In this document: positions 9,211 through 17,641 of the stretch, piece after piece
Position numbering within the stretch: position 1 is the stretch's first letter
How the letters are laid out: each line of letters begins with the position of its first letter
Source: a virus
IMG/VR virus record: IMGVR_UViG_3300025086_000135
Location: 1-31,079 of that record
Strand: one strand, 5' to 3'
DNA length: 31,079 nucleotides
Made by a program: the position numbers and the translations under genes
The notes under the pieces: generated by a model
Databases searched by the model: none
Seen by the model: the letters and a program-made list of their open reading frames with translations, nothing else
What the model was told of the DNA's origin: nothing

Positions 9211-9235
9211 ACAAAAACAAAACCACAAAGTTATC
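9211..9235 (+). promoter_or_regulatory. Candidate late promoter, copy 2 (ACAAAAA-N11-AGTTATC)
   Basis: ACAAAAA at 9211-9217 and AGTTATC at 9229-9235, spacing 11 bases, lying in the gap before the scaffold-capsid genes. The ATG is 31 bases downstream, so a short leader is possible. Same architecture as the sites at 7141 and 11330. Confidence 0.45.
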
Positions 9236-9266
9236 AAGTTATACTATTAATTTAAATCAATAATAT

Positions 9267-9710
9267 ATGAAAGCTACCGATATTGTAGACAAATTTAAGA
9301 AAATCTTACTATCTGAGACCGAAGAAAAGGTTGAAGAGATAGAAGTACAAGAAGAGGTTAAATTAGCGGAAGAAGAAATCGAAGAAGTGAAAGACGAAGT
9401 TTCTGAAGAAGATGCAAAAGAAAAGGAAGAAGTTAAAGAAGAGGAAATGTATGCTACTAAAGAAGAACTTTCTAAAGCGATTGCTGAAATGAAAGCTATG
9501 TATGACCAATTAATGGAATCAATGAGTGATGAAAAATCTCCTGAAGTTCCAGAAGAATTAAAAGAGGAAGTTGAATTATCCTCTCAAGAATCAGAAACTG
9601 AGCCTATTGCTCATTCTCCTGAGTCTAATGTAGAAAAAAACAATATTCATTTGTATGGTAATAAAGGACCACAAACAATAATGGATAGAGTACTAAACAA
9701 AATTTCATAA
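9267..9710 (+). CDS. Putative capsid scaffolding protein
   Basis: 147 residues, extremely acidic: residues 15-65 are mostly Glu with Lys and Val (heptad-like EEVKLAEEEIEEVKDEV), then a helix KEELSKAIAEMKAMYDQLME, an acidic Ser/Pro linker, and a short C-terminal helix TIMDRVLNKIS. Size, charge, coiled-coil character and position directly before the capsid gene fit a scaffold that guides procapsid assembly and is removed by the protease encoded upstream. The sequence alone does not prove the role. Confidence 0.6.
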   Translation: MKATDIVDKFKKILLSETEEKVEEIEVQEEVKLAEEEIEEVKDEVSEEDAKEKEEVKEEEMYATKEELSKAIAEMKAMYDQLMESMSDEKSPEVPEELKEEVELSSQESETEPIAHSPESNVEKNNIHLYGNKGPQTIMDRVLNKIS

Positions 9711-9735
9711 TAAACCAAAACTAAAATAATAAAAA

Positions 9736-10668
9736 ATGGCTACTACAACTTCAATTACAAGTACTTATGCTGGAGAATTTGCTGGAAAGTATATTTCTGC
9801 TGCATTATTATCTGGTTCTACTATCGAAAATGGTGGAATTTCAGTAAAACCTAACGTAAAATTTAAAGAAGTAATCAAAAAGGTTGCAACAAGCGGTCTT
9901 ATTGCTAATGCTTCTTGTGATTTTGCTGATACTGGTTCAGTTACATTAACAGAAAGAATCCTTCAACCAGAAGAATTCCAAGTTAATGTTGAGCTATGTA
10001 AAAAAGACTTCCGTTCAGATTGGGAAGCTGTACAAATGGGATATTCTACATTTGACAAATTACCTCCAAAATTCAGTGATTTCTTAATTTCTCACGTTGC
10101 TGCTAAAGTTGCTGAGAAAACTGAACAAAACATCTGGGCTGGTGTTAATGCTAATGCTGGTGAATTTGATGGATTCTCTACTTTATTAGCTGCTGATTCT
10201 GATGTTATAGATGTAACTGGTTCTGCAATTACTTCTGCTAACGTAATCTCTGAATTGGGCTCTATAGTAGATGCAATTCCTTCTTCTTTATACGGACAAG
10301 AAGATATGTTTGTATATGTATCACAAAACATCGCTAGAGCTTATGTAAGAGCTTTAGGTGGATTTGGAGCTTCTGGATTAGGTGCTGCTGGTACAAACTC
10401 TCAAGGAACTCAATGGTGGAACAATGGCTCATTAAGCTTTGATGGTGTAAAACTATTTGTTGCAAATGGTCTTGCTGATGACACTGCTGTTGCTGCTGAA
10501 AAATCTAACCTATTTTTTGGAACAGGTCTTTTATCTGACCACAACGAAGTAAAAGTTATCGACATGGGTGACTTAGATGGTTCTCAAAATGTAAGAGTAA
10601 TCATGAGATTTACAAGTGGAGTACAATACGGAATCGGAGGAGATATCGTATACAGAGTAAACTCTTAA
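9736..10668 (+). CDS. Major capsid protein (HK97-fold candidate)
   Basis: 310 residues. It follows the protease and scaffold genes and is followed by a terminator. The N-terminus (MATTTSITSTYAGEFAGKYI) and the sequence of alpha/beta segments match major capsid proteins of flavobacterial siphophages: RILQPEEFQVNVELCKKDFR near 75-95, a helix SDFLISHVAAKVAEKTEQNI, an EFDGFSTLL loop, and a C-terminal GVKLFVANGL ... VIMRFTSGVQYG. Codons ending in C (TTC, ATC, GAC, CGT) are visibly more frequent than in neighbours, as expected for the most highly expressed phage gene. Confidence 0.85.
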   Translation: MATTTSITSTYAGEFAGKYISAALLSGSTIENGGISVKPNVKFKEVIKKVATSGLIANASCDFADTGSVTLTERILQPEEFQVNVELCKKDFRSDWEAVQMGYSTFDKLPPKFSDFLISHVAAKVAEKTEQNIWAGVNANAGEFDGFSTLLAADSDVIDVTGSAITSANVISELGSIVDAIPSSLYGQEDMFVYVSQNIARAYVRALGGFGASGLGAAGTNSQGTQWWNNGSLSFDGVKLFVANGLADDTAVAAEKSNLFFGTGLLSDHNEVKVIDMGDLDGSQNVRVIMRFTSGVQYGIGGDIVYRVNS

Positions 10669-10680
10669 TAATAATTAAAT

Positions 10681-10710
10681 AAAGGGTGGGCTTAACCACT
10701 CGCCCTTTTA
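10681..10710 (+). terminator. Intrinsic terminator after capsid gene
   Basis: AAAGGGTGGG (10681-10690) pairs with CTCGCCCTTT (10699-10708, two G-U pairs) around an 8-base loop, followed by TTA. An alternative inner stem GTGG/CCAC is possible. It starts 13 bases after the capsid stop, and may lower expression of the following gene relative to capsid. Confidence 0.7.
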
Positions 10711-10735
10711 ATACTAACTTAAAAAAACTAATAAT

Positions 10736-11266
10736 ATGTCTTGTAATTTATCGCTATATAGAACAGAACCCTGCAAGGATAGTGTTGGTGGATTAGATAA
10801 AGTTTACTTTGTTAATTATAGTTCTTCTTTGTATTCAACAATTACGTTTGATACAACGAATACAGATGCCATAGAGTCCATTACTGGAACTCCATCTGCA
10901 TACGAATATGATATTAAAGGAACTTCTTCTTTTACACAAAACATCCAAGCTAGTAGAGAAAATGGAACTACTGCTTTCGAGCAAGTTTTAGAATTAACTC
11001 TACACAAACTGACTATAGCAGACCACAAAGAATTAAAATTAATGTCTTTCAATAGACCTCACGTTATTATAAAAGATAACAATGGAAATTACTTCCTAGC
11101 TGGAATAGAGCATGGAATGGATGTTTCAGGAGGAACTATTGTTACAGGTGGAGCTATGGGAGATTTAAGTGGATACACTTTAACTTTAACAGGAATGGAA
11201 AAAGCTCCAGCTAATTTTATGGAGTCTGACCCTGCAACTGTTGGATTTACTGTAGTAAACTCTTAA
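10736..11266 (+). CDS. Putative major tail tube protein
   Basis: 176 residues. The pattern fits phage tail tube proteins: a beta-rich body with SFTQNIQASRENGTTAFEQV near residues 65-85, LTLHKLTIADHKEL, an RPHVIIKDNNGNYFLAG beta hairpin, then a glycine-rich MGDLSGYTLTLTGME close to the C-terminus. Such subunits polymerise into the tube on the tape measure. It lies right after the capsid gene, between two terminators, instead of beside the chaperone and tape measure. Confidence 0.7.
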   Translation: MSCNLSLYRTEPCKDSVGGLDKVYFVNYSSSLYSTITFDTTNTDAIESITGTPSAYEYDIKGTSSFTQNIQASRENGTTAFEQVLELTLHKLTIADHKELKLMSFNRPHVIIKDNNGNYFLAGIEHGMDVSGGTIVTGGAMGDLSGYTLTLTGMEKAPANFMESDPATVGFTVVNS

Positions 11267-11292
11267 ACATAGTAAGTTCTTAAACATAGAAG
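11263..11292 (+). repeat. TTAAACATAG repeat, two diverged copies after tail tube gene
   Basis: TTAAACATAGTAAG at 11263-11276 and TTAAACATAGAAG at 11280-11292, start-to-start 17 bases. The first copy contains the stop codon of the tail tube gene. A terminator hairpin follows immediately. Related to the copies at 18472-18513 and 28144-28261. Confidence 0.75.
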
Positions 11293-11296
11293 ATAC

Positions 11297-11320
11297 AAAG
11301 CCCCTTTATTGGGGCTTTTT
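11297..11320 (+). terminator. Strong intrinsic terminator after tail tube gene
   Basis: Perfect 8-bp stem AAAGCCCC (11297-11304) and GGGGCTTT (11311-11318) with loop TTTATT and continuing T bases. Ends the capsid-tail tube unit. It sits directly before the candidate promoter at 11330. Confidence 0.85.
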
Positions 11321-11329
11321 CTATATAAA

Positions 11330-11354
11330 ACAAAACAGACACTTTTCAGTTATC
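11330..11354 (+). promoter_or_regulatory. Candidate late promoter, copy 3 (ACAAAAC-N11-AGTTATC)
   Basis: ACAAAAC at 11330-11336 and AGTTATC at 11348-11354, spacing 11, followed by TTATT and ATG. The layout is identical to that at 7141 although the spacer sequences differ. It starts 10 bases after a strong terminator, where a new promoter would be expected. Confidence 0.5.
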
Positions 11355-11359
11355 TTATT

Positions 11360-11713
11360 ATGATAAGATTACTTCCTAACTCAAATTCTCAAACAATTAA
11401 GATAATACCTAGAGACAATACCTCTTTGTCAAACATTAGTCTTATAATAACAGAAGATGGAACTAACAAAAGTGAAACACTAACAAGCCTTAGTGCTACT
11501 GTTAATGGAAATTTTACTCATGTCCCAATAACATCCACTATTTTAAAAGAAGGAAGTAGTTATTATTTGCAATTCAGCAAAAACAGTAGTTTATGGTATA
11601 GAGACAAAGCTTATGTTACCTCTCAAACAAATGATGAGGTAATACATACATTGAACACAAACCAATACGACCAATATGGTGAAGGGTCAGAAGACGAATA
11701 TATAGTATTATAA
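11360..11713 (+). CDS. Small beta-rich structural-region protein, unknown function
   Basis: 117 residues from the ATG at 11360 (TTATT-ATG context). A longer frame reaches an ATG at 11309, but that lies inside the terminator hairpin. The protein starts MIRLLPNSNSQTIKIIPRDN, then has alternating beta segments (ISLIITEDGT, SSYYLQFSKNSS) and ends WYRDKAYVTSQTN ... DEYIVL. Proteins of this form frequently precede or follow the portal in flavobacterial phages. An Ig-like or small decoration fold is possible but not shown. Its 3' part shares a 33-base near-repeat with 30655-30687. Confidence 0.6.
   Translation: MIRLLPNSNSQTIKIIPRDNTSLSNISLIITEDGTNKSETLTSLSATVNGNFTHVPITSTILKEGSSYYLQFSKNSSLWYRDKAYVTSQTNDEVIHTLNTNQYDQYGEGSEDEYIVL
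11666..11698 (+). repeat. 33-bp dispersed repeat, copy A
   Basis: Matches 30655-30687 at 30 of 33 bases, including an exact 17-base core GGTGAAGGGTCAGAAGA. Here it is read as YDQYGEGSEDE; at the other site it is read in a different frame. Confidence 0.7.
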
Positions 11714-11714
11714 T

Positions 11715-13445
11715 ATGGAAAATAAAAATATTAGAGTAGTTAATCTTTCTGGATATGAAATTCCAGAAATAAAAGAAGTTTACGGAAAAGACTGGATTCA
11801 ATACGGTGATTGTAACGATTATTTTGATGAACTTATAAATAAATATTTAGGAAGTCCAACTAACGCTAGATGTATAAACGGTATAGTTGACATGATATAT
11901 GGAAGAGGTTTAGAAGCTACAGACAGTGAGCTTAAACCTGAGATGTATACTAAAATGAAAATGTTATTAAAACCCAAGGATTTAAGAAGGGTTGTTAATG
12001 ATTACAAAATGTTAGGGCAGTCTGCTGTTCAGATAATATATAATAAACAAAAAACCTCTATAATTAAAGTTTTGCATTTTCCAATGGAGACTTTAAGAGC
12101 TGAAAAAGCCAAAAAGGGTCAAGTAGAAGCTTATTACTACCACCCTAAGTGGTCAGAAATGGCTCCTAGTGACAAACCTAAGAGAATACCTTCTTTTGGT
12201 AATGGCTCAAAAAGAGAGGCTATAGAAATATATGTATTTAAGCCTTATAGGTCAGGATTTTATTATTATTCTCCAGTAGATTATCAATCTTGTTTACAAT
12301 ATGCTGAATTAGAAGAGGAAGTAAGTAATTATCATATAAATAATATTAAAAACGGTTTACAGCCATCTTTATTAGTTAATTTTAATAATGGAGTGCCAAA
12401 TGAAGAAACTCAAGAGTTAATTGAGCATAAAATATATGATAAATTTAGTGGTTCTTCAAATGCAGGTAAATTTATACTTACATTTAATGAATCAGCAGAA
12501 ACTCAGGCAGACTTACAACCTATTCATCTTCCAGACGCTCATGCTCAATATCAGTTCTTAGCTGATGAGAGTAGAGAAAAAATAATGCTTGGTCATGGTA
12601 TCGTTTCTCCTATACTATTAGGTATAAAGGACAATACTGGATTTGGTAATAATGCAGAAGAGCTTAGAACAGCATCTATTCTTATGGACAACATAGTTAT
12701 TAGACCATTTCAACAAGGAATTATTGATGGTTTAAATGAAATACTTGCTTTTAACAAAATATATCTTAACCTATACTTTGTAACGCTACAGCCAATAGAA
12801 TTTACAGAATTAGATAACATTTCTACTAAAGTAAAGAGAGAGGAAGAAACTGGAGAGAAATTAAGCTCACAAGAAGAAATAGACCTATCAGACGATGGTG
12901 CAGAAGACCTGTACACGCAATTAGAGAGCCTAGGAGAGGTTATCTCTAGTGAATGGGAGCTTATACATAGCGAGGCTGTAAATGACAAGAATGAAGAGTT
13001 TGATTTAACTAAATTAAGTGTGTCTGAAGATGATGCTAGTCCTAATAAGCGTTCTGGACAAGATAATTCAGGTTATAAAGTAAGATATGCTTATTCTCCT
13101 GTAAGAAACTCGGACAAAAGTAGGGTGTTTTGCAAGAAAATGGAAGCACTAACATCTAAAGATTTAGTATTTAGAAAAGAAGATATTACCTTAATGTCTT
13201 TTAAAGGTTTAAATAGTGAATTAGGACACGATAAAAAGAAATATAATCTTTTTAAGTATAAAGGGGGTAAAAATTGTCACCACTTCTGGGAAAGAAGAGT
13301 ATATAAAAAGAAAGTAACATCAGATACCGAAGTTGAAGCTTCAGATGCTGTGCAAGACGGATTTAAGGAACCAAATAATCCTCAAGAAGTCGAAGTTAGA
13401 CCAGTAGATATGCCAAACAGAGGTGCTTACCCAAAAACTAAATAA
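11715..13445 (+). CDS. Portal protein with C-terminal extension
   Basis: 576 residues. The first 370 fit an HK97-type portal: an N-terminal YGKDWIQYGDCNDYFDELI, a helix with ARCINGIVDMIYGRG near 50-65, VVNDYKMLGQSAVQIIYN, an FKPYRSGFYYYSPVDY wing segment, and LGHGIVSPILLGIKDNTGFG, followed by the helical crown region. Portals form the dodecameric DNA channel at one capsid vertex. Residues about 445-532 form an extra basic module with an FCKKM motif, FRKEDI, MSFKGLN and YKGGKNCHHFW, suggesting a Cys/His metal site like that at the end of MuF-type proteins. The portal lies downstream of the capsid gene, the reverse of the usual order. Confidence 0.85.
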   Translation: MENKNIRVVNLSGYEIPEIKEVYGKDWIQYGDCNDYFDELINKYLGSPTNARCINGIVDMIYGRGLEATDSELKPEMYTKMKMLLKPKDLRRVVNDYKMLGQSAVQIIYNKQKTSIIKVLHFPMETLRAEKAKKGQVEAYYYHPKWSEMAPSDKPKRIPSFGNGSKREAIEIYVFKPYRSGFYYYSPVDYQSCLQYAELEEEVSNYHINNIKNGLQPSLLVNFNNGVPNEETQELIEHKIYDKFSGSSNAGKFILTFNESAETQADLQPIHLPDAHAQYQFLADESREKIMLGHGIVSPILLGIKDNTGFGNNAEELRTASILMDNIVIRPFQQGIIDGLNEILAFNKIYLNLYFVTLQPIEFTELDNISTKVKREEETGEKLSSQEEIDLSDDGAEDLYTQLESLGEVISSEWELIHSEAVNDKNEEFDLTKLSVSEDDASPNKRSGQDNSGYKVRYAYSPVRNSDKSRVFCKKMEALTSKDLVFRKEDITLMSFKGLNSELGHDKKKYNLFKYKGGKNCHHFWERRVYKKKVTSDTEVEASDAVQDGFKEPNNPQEVEVRPVDMPNRGAYPKTK

Positions 13446-13447
13446 TT

Positions 13448-13963
13448 ATGGCACAGAAAGCACTTTTCATAACGATAAATGATTTAAAAAGAAAATCTAT
13501 TATAGACGGTAATGTAGATGCCGATAAATTAATACAATTTATTGAAGTAGCACAAGATACACATATTCAAAACTACCTAGGAGGATTACTTTACAATAAA
13601 ATACAAAGTTTAATAATTAATAATACTATTGATGATGCTGGTAATTCAGACTATAAAACTCTTTTAGAGAGTTATATAAAACCCATGTTGGTTTGGTTTA
13701 CACAAAGTTCTTATTTGCCATTTGCTATGTACCAAATTAGTAATGGAGGTGTATTTAAACATAGAAGTGAAAATTCTGAAACTATCTCACTAGAAGAAAT
13801 GAGAATGATGTTAGCTAAAGTTACTGAAACAGCAGAGTTCTACACAAGAAGATTTGTTGATTATATGGATTACAATAGCACTTTATTTCCAGAATATACT
13901 TCTTCAACTAATGGAGAAATGTATCCAGACAAAGATGTTAATTTTAATTCATGGGTTCTTTAA
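13448..13963 (+). CDS. Head-tail connector/adaptor-like protein (DUF6712-like)
   Basis: 171 residues, mostly helical. It starts MAQKALFITINDLKRKSIIDG and has IQFIEVAQDTHIQNYLGGLL near residues 30-50, as in the all-helical adaptor proteins that attach below the portal. A second helical half (KPMLVWFTQSSYLPFAMYQI) and a TRRFVDYMDYN region follow. The position directly after the portal supports a connector role. Family assignment is from recall of the N-terminal pattern. Confidence 0.6.
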   Translation: MAQKALFITINDLKRKSIIDGNVDADKLIQFIEVAQDTHIQNYLGGLLYNKIQSLIINNTIDDAGNSDYKTLLESYIKPMLVWFTQSSYLPFAMYQISNGGVFKHRSENSETISLEEMRMMLAKVTETAEFYTRRFVDYMDYNSTLFPEYTSSTNGEMYPDKDVNFNSWVL

Positions 13964-14088
13964 TGGAACAAAAAAAAATAAAAACATATAAACCTAAAGA
14001 AAGTAATGTAATTAAATTAGATTCTTTCTTACAAAAATTAAACAAAGATGGCAAACACAATAAATTGGGGAAAAATATATTGCAGTAG
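13963..14088 (+). CDS. Small basic protein, unknown function
   Basis: 41 residues (starts MEQKKIKTYKPKESNVIKLD), ATG overlapping the connector stop (TAATG). Very Lys-rich, with one short helix DSFLQKLNKDG. It overlaps the next small gene by 41 bases in another frame. The overlap signature supports translation. No family recognised. Confidence 0.5.
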   Translation: MEQKKIKTYKPKESNVIKLDSFLQKLNKDGKHNKLGKNILQ

Positions 14089-14155
14089 TTCGTGGGGAGA
14101 TGACAGCAACGATGATACAGTTAAAAACGGAAGCGAACCAACTTGTTTTAGTTAA
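14048..14155 (+). CDS. Small virion-region protein, unknown function
   Basis: 35 residues: MANTINWGKIYCSS, then an acidic Asp/Asn stretch and a PTCFS end. Tiny proteins starting with N-x-INWG-IY and ending in CF are common between connector and fibre genes of flavobacterial phages, which is why it is called despite its size. Stop is 2 bases before the fibre ATG. Function unknown. Confidence 0.55.
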   Translation: MANTINWGKIYCSSSWGDDSNDDTVKNGSEPTCFS

Positions 14156-14157
14156 TT

Positions 14158-17100
14158 ATGGCTACTCTTTCAGGAAATAAAATAAAAAATACCTATCAGT
14201 CTCTTGTTAAGTTTTCTGACAATGGTAATATAACAACCTCAGCTAAACAACTAACTGATGGATTTGGCAACAATTCTCCTATATATGTTTCAACAACTCA
14301 AGTAGGTATAGGGGTTACTCCAGAATCAGGATTAAATCTACACGTTTACGGAGATGCAAAAATAGGAAGCAATTTAACTGTAATAGGAAACCTAGTAGTT
14401 GAAGGAAGCACAACAACTGTAGGAACTGATACATTAACAGTAAAAGACCCGTTAATTGTACTGGCTAACAACAACACTTCAACAGATGCAGTAGATATAG
14501 GTTTTTACGGTAAATATACACCTTCAGGAACCACATTATACTCTGGATTGTTTAGAGAGGCTCTAACAGGCAAATACAGGCTATTTAAAGGGTTAGAAGC
14601 AGAACCAACAACTACCGTAAATTTATCAGGAACAGGGTACGCTAAAGCAGATTTAATAATAGGTAATATAGAGACTAATGGACTTTCAGAAGGTTCATCG
14701 TTATTTGATTTTACAAAAAATGTTGCAATAGATGGAACTTTTGCCGTTACTGGAGGTTCTGAGTTTGATAGCACTATAAGTCATATAGAAGTTGCAACTA
14801 CAGTTACTAAATTTACTGGTATAACTGGTAGTGGTTTTAATGCGAGTAAACTAGAATTTTTTAAAAATACAGATTTACAAATAAGATTAAATGGTGAGGA
14901 CGGAGGAATAACCACTCTCGGAATTTTGTCTGGTGGAGGAATAACTAGTACTGGTAATTTAGGTGTTGATGGAAATATATCAGCTGGAGGCACTGGTTCG
15001 TTTACTGGACAAGTTACTATTCCACAAACACCAACCTCAAATACTCACGCAGCATCAAAAGGATATGTGGACACACAAATTGGTGCTAACAACGAATTGT
15101 CAGAGGTTTTAGCAAACGGAAATACTACTGGTGGAAATGATATAGCTATAACAGGTGGAGACAAAATAACTAATTTTACATCTACTGGAATTGATGACAA
15201 TGCCACTTCTAATATATTGACAATATCTGATGCTAGTTCAACTTTTGCAGGGAATGTATCTGTAACAGGCAATATAACCGCTAGCGGTACAAGTTCTTCA
15301 CTAAACACTGGTAACTCTGGAACTTTTGTTACAAATGATGCTAATAATTATCCAAGAATATCAACCTCACAAGCAAATATTCAATTAGGATTATTTAGGA
15401 CAACAACAGGTGTGGGTGGTGTGTATATTGGAGGAAGTAGTGGAGGGTTTGAGCTTAGAAATGGAACAACTTTAGCTCCAATATTTGATGTAGACCAATC
15501 TGGCAATGCAACTTTTGCAGGAAAAGTAGGAATAGGAAATAACAATCCTTCATATGCACTAGATGTGCGTCAAGCCACTAGTGGAAATGGAACTTGCGAT
15601 TTTAGGTTAGCAGGTCGTAGAGCTGATAGCACTACAAGTTTTATTGTTTCTACTATTTATGCTGAAAATTTTGATAATGGAACAGGTGATGTAACTATCG
15701 GTAAAATTGATTTTAGCATTGACGGAGATGCAACAAGTGACCAGAGCCAATATGGAAAAATGATTTTTAGTACAACAAACAACAGTTCTGAAGTTATAGC
15801 TTTAACCATAGACAGTTCACAAAACGCAACTTTTGCAGGAAACGTGATTCAATCGGGAACAAGTCCGCAACATCAATTTGTGACTCCAAACAACTTCAAT
15901 TTTCAAATAGCGGTACAAGAAAACGTATCTAATACTTTAGAGATTACACCATCTACTACAGCTGGTGGTACTACTTTTTCTACACCTGCTGTACTTGTAA
16001 ACTCTTCAGGAGATGTGGGAATAGGAGCAACAGGATTATATTCAACAGATAGAGCATTAAACTTACCAGGAAAAGGAATATCTTTTAAAAATAATGTTAA
16101 TGGCTCTAATAATAATTGGAGTTATATTTATAATACAGCAACAGGCAGTTCTTCTAATTTAGTTTTCGCAACAGGTCAAAGTTTAACTGCTTTAACTTTA
16201 GCACATAGTGGTAACGCAATTTTTGCAGGAAATGTAGATATAAATGGTTCAGGAAATAATTCTATTGCAGGTGATTTATATTTTGGTGTTAATGCTGATA
16301 TATTTAAAAGTTCAGGAACATTAGGTATAAATGCTGATAACTCAACTTTTTCAGGAAATGTAAGTATTAATTCAACATCAGCACCTGTTAAAAATTTAGT
16401 AGTTGAAGGAGATTCCTTAGCTTATGCTACTATCAGAGTTTTAAGTAATTCAACATCACACGGAGCAGAAATAGAATTTGGAGATTCTACCGATGTTGAT
16501 TATGGTTCTATAACACAATTTGCTTCAAGTGCAGGTGAAGGTGGCAGAATGAGATTTAGAGCAGGAGGAATTGAAACAATGAATTTGAAAGATGGAAACG
16601 TAGGAATAGGAAAAAGTCCTTCTAAAAAATTAGATGTAGAAGGTGCAATAAGAGTAATAAATACAGCAGGAACTTCTGCTGCTGAATTGGATGTTACAAG
16701 TGGTGGAACTTGGAGGTTTAGGTCAAATCCAGTCACTGGTGATAATAGTTATGGTTTAGACATAATAAAAGGTAGTGCTGGAACAGATGTAAAAATGTCT
16801 ATATCATCTGGGGGGGATGTTACTATTGGTGATTCATCTATTACAAATACAGGAAAAGTTGAAATTAGTACAGGAGTAGGCACTTATTCTGGAAGTATGA
16901 ATATAAGACATAGTACAACAAATGCTGATGGTTCTGGGTTTATCAACTTTTTTAGAAACAATGCTGTTATTGGTTCAATAGGTCAAGTAGGCACAACAGG
17001 TGTTAATTACAATACATCTTCTGATTATAGATTAAAAGAAGATTTACAATACTTTGACGGATTAGATATGGTTTCTAAAATACCTGTCTATGACTTTAAA

Positions 17101-17301
17101 TGGAAAACAGATGAAAGCAGAAGTTATGGAGTTATTGCTCACGAATTGCAAGAAGTTTTACCTGATGCAGTTACAGGACAAAAAGATGCAGAAGAAATGC
17201 AAGGAGTTGATTATTCTAAAATAGTTCCTTTGTTAGTTAAGTCAATACAAGAGTTACAACAAAAAGTAGATTTATTAAAGAAACAATGTAAATGTAAATA
17301 A
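14158..17301 (+). CDS. Tail fibre with C-terminal S74 intramolecular chaperone
   Basis: 1047 residues, the largest protein in the window and the likely receptor-binding fibre. The N-terminal 170 residues resemble attachment regions of long fibres (GNLVVEGSTTTVGTDTLTVK, DPLIVLANNN). A collar-like motif QTPTSNTHAASKGYVDTQI lies near residue 285-305. The shaft carries five FAGNV-type repeats. The last 95 residues are a Peptidase_S74 domain: SSDYRLKEDL with Ser955 and Lys960 as the probable catalytic pair, SYGVIAHELQEVLPDAV, and VDYSKIVPLLVKSIQELQ. In this family the domain trimerises the fibre, then cuts itself off in front of the serine. Confidence 0.9.
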   Translation: MATLSGNKIKNTYQSLVKFSDNGNITTSAKQLTDGFGNNSPIYVSTTQVGIGVTPESGLNLHVYGDAKIGSNLTVIGNLVVEGSTTTVGTDTLTVKDPLIVLANNNTSTDAVDIGFYGKYTPSGTTLYSGLFREALTGKYRLFKGLEAEPTTTVNLSGTGYAKADLIIGNIETNGLSEGSSLFDFTKNVAIDGTFAVTGGSEFDSTISHIEVATTVTKFTGITGSGFNASKLEFFKNTDLQIRLNGEDGGITTLGILSGGGITSTGNLGVDGNISAGGTGSFTGQVTIPQTPTSNTHAASKGYVDTQIGANNELSEVLANGNTTGGNDIAITGGDKITNFTSTGIDDNATSNILTISDASSTFAGNVSVTGNITASGTSSSLNTGNSGTFVTNDANNYPRISTSQANIQLGLFRTTTGVGGVYIGGSSGGFELRNGTTLAPIFDVDQSGNATFAGKVGIGNNNPSYALDVRQATSGNGTCDFRLAGRRADSTTSFIVSTIYAENFDNGTGDVTIGKIDFSIDGDATSDQSQYGKMIFSTTNNSSEVIALTIDSSQNATFAGNVIQSGTSPQHQFVTPNNFNFQIAVQENVSNTLEITPSTTAGGTTFSTPAVLVNSSGDVGIGATGLYSTDRALNLPGKGISFKNNVNGSNNNWSYIYNTATGSSSNLVFATGQSLTALTLAHSGNAIFAGNVDINGSGNNSIAGDLYFGVNADIFKSSGTLGINADNSTFSGNVSINSTSAPVKNLVVEGDSLAYATIRVLSNSTSHGAEIEFGDSTDVDYGSITQFASSAGEGGRMRFRAGGIETMNLKDGNVGIGKSPSKKLDVEGAIRVINTAGTSAAELDVTSGGTWRFRSNPVTGDNSYGLDIIKGSAGTDVKMSISSGGDVTIGDSSITNTGKVEISTGVGTYSGSMNIRHSTTNADGSGFINFFRNNAVIGSIGQVGTTGVNYNTSSDYRLKEDLQYFDGLDMVSKIPVYDFKWKTDESRSYGVIAHELQEVLPDAVTGQKDAEEMQGVDYSKIVPLLVKSIQELQQKVDLLKKQCKCK
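15238..16361 (+). repeat. Five in-frame FAGNV repeats within the fibre gene
   Basis: Near-identical 20-base units of the type GCAACTTTTGCAGGAAA(T)GT start at 15238, 15508, 15826, 16216 and 16342 (the last has TTTTTCAGG). Distances are all multiples of three, so each encodes (A/S)TF(A/S)GNV. They mark repeating shaft modules and are obvious sites for recombination between fibre segments. Confidence 0.75.
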
Positions 17302-17312
17302 AACAAATAGAG

Positions 17313-17636
17313 ATGAAAAATACTTATAGTTGGCAAATTATTGGTGTAAAAACTAAAAATAAAAAAAGAATAACTAATATTATACATAATGTTCACTGGA
17401 TGTTAACTGCTAAAGACAGTTCTGATTTACATATAACAAAAACAACTTTTGGTGATTTAGATATTAAATATGAAGAAGGAAATGTTTTTATAAAATATTC
17501 TGACTTAAAAAAATCTGATATTGTAGGATGGCTTGAATCAAACCCTTATTTTGATTCTATAAAAGAAAAATTAGATAGTCAAGTAGAAGAAGCAAAAAAA
17601 TCAGAAGAGGAATTATTACGTCCTAATTGGGCTTAA
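17313..17636 (+). CDS. Post-fibre accessory protein (DUF7936-like), unknown function
   Basis: 107 residues. It starts MKNTYSWQIIGVKTKNK, followed by beta segments (NIIHNVHWMLTAKDSS), an IKYSDLKKSDIVGWLESN motif near residue 65-85, and a charged helical tail (EKLDSQVEEAKKSEEELLRP). The YSWQI ... VHW-LTA ... Y-DL-----GW-ES pattern matches small proteins often encoded after tail fibre genes in marine phages. Role not known. Confidence 0.55.
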   Translation: MKNTYSWQIIGVKTKNKKRITNIIHNVHWMLTAKDSSDLHITKTTFGDLDIKYEEGNVFIKYSDLKKSDIVGWLESNPYFDSIKEKLDSQVEEAKKSEEELLRPNWA

Positions 17637-17641
17637 TTTAT

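Noticed and set aside
11263-11292. TTAAACATAG repeats as promoters
   Set aside because: A strong terminator starts a few bases downstream, so a transcript from here would end at once; the repeats also lack the host promoter boxes.
11309-11359. Longer N-terminus for the gene at 11360
   Set aside because: The upstream ATG is inside the terminator hairpin, and the ATG at 11360 has the usual TATT-ATG context and the expected first residues.
14158-17301. Phase-variable or diversity-generating retroelement target in the fibre gene
   Set aside because: No reverse transcriptase, template repeat or adenine-biased variable region was seen; the repeats are ordinary shaft modules.
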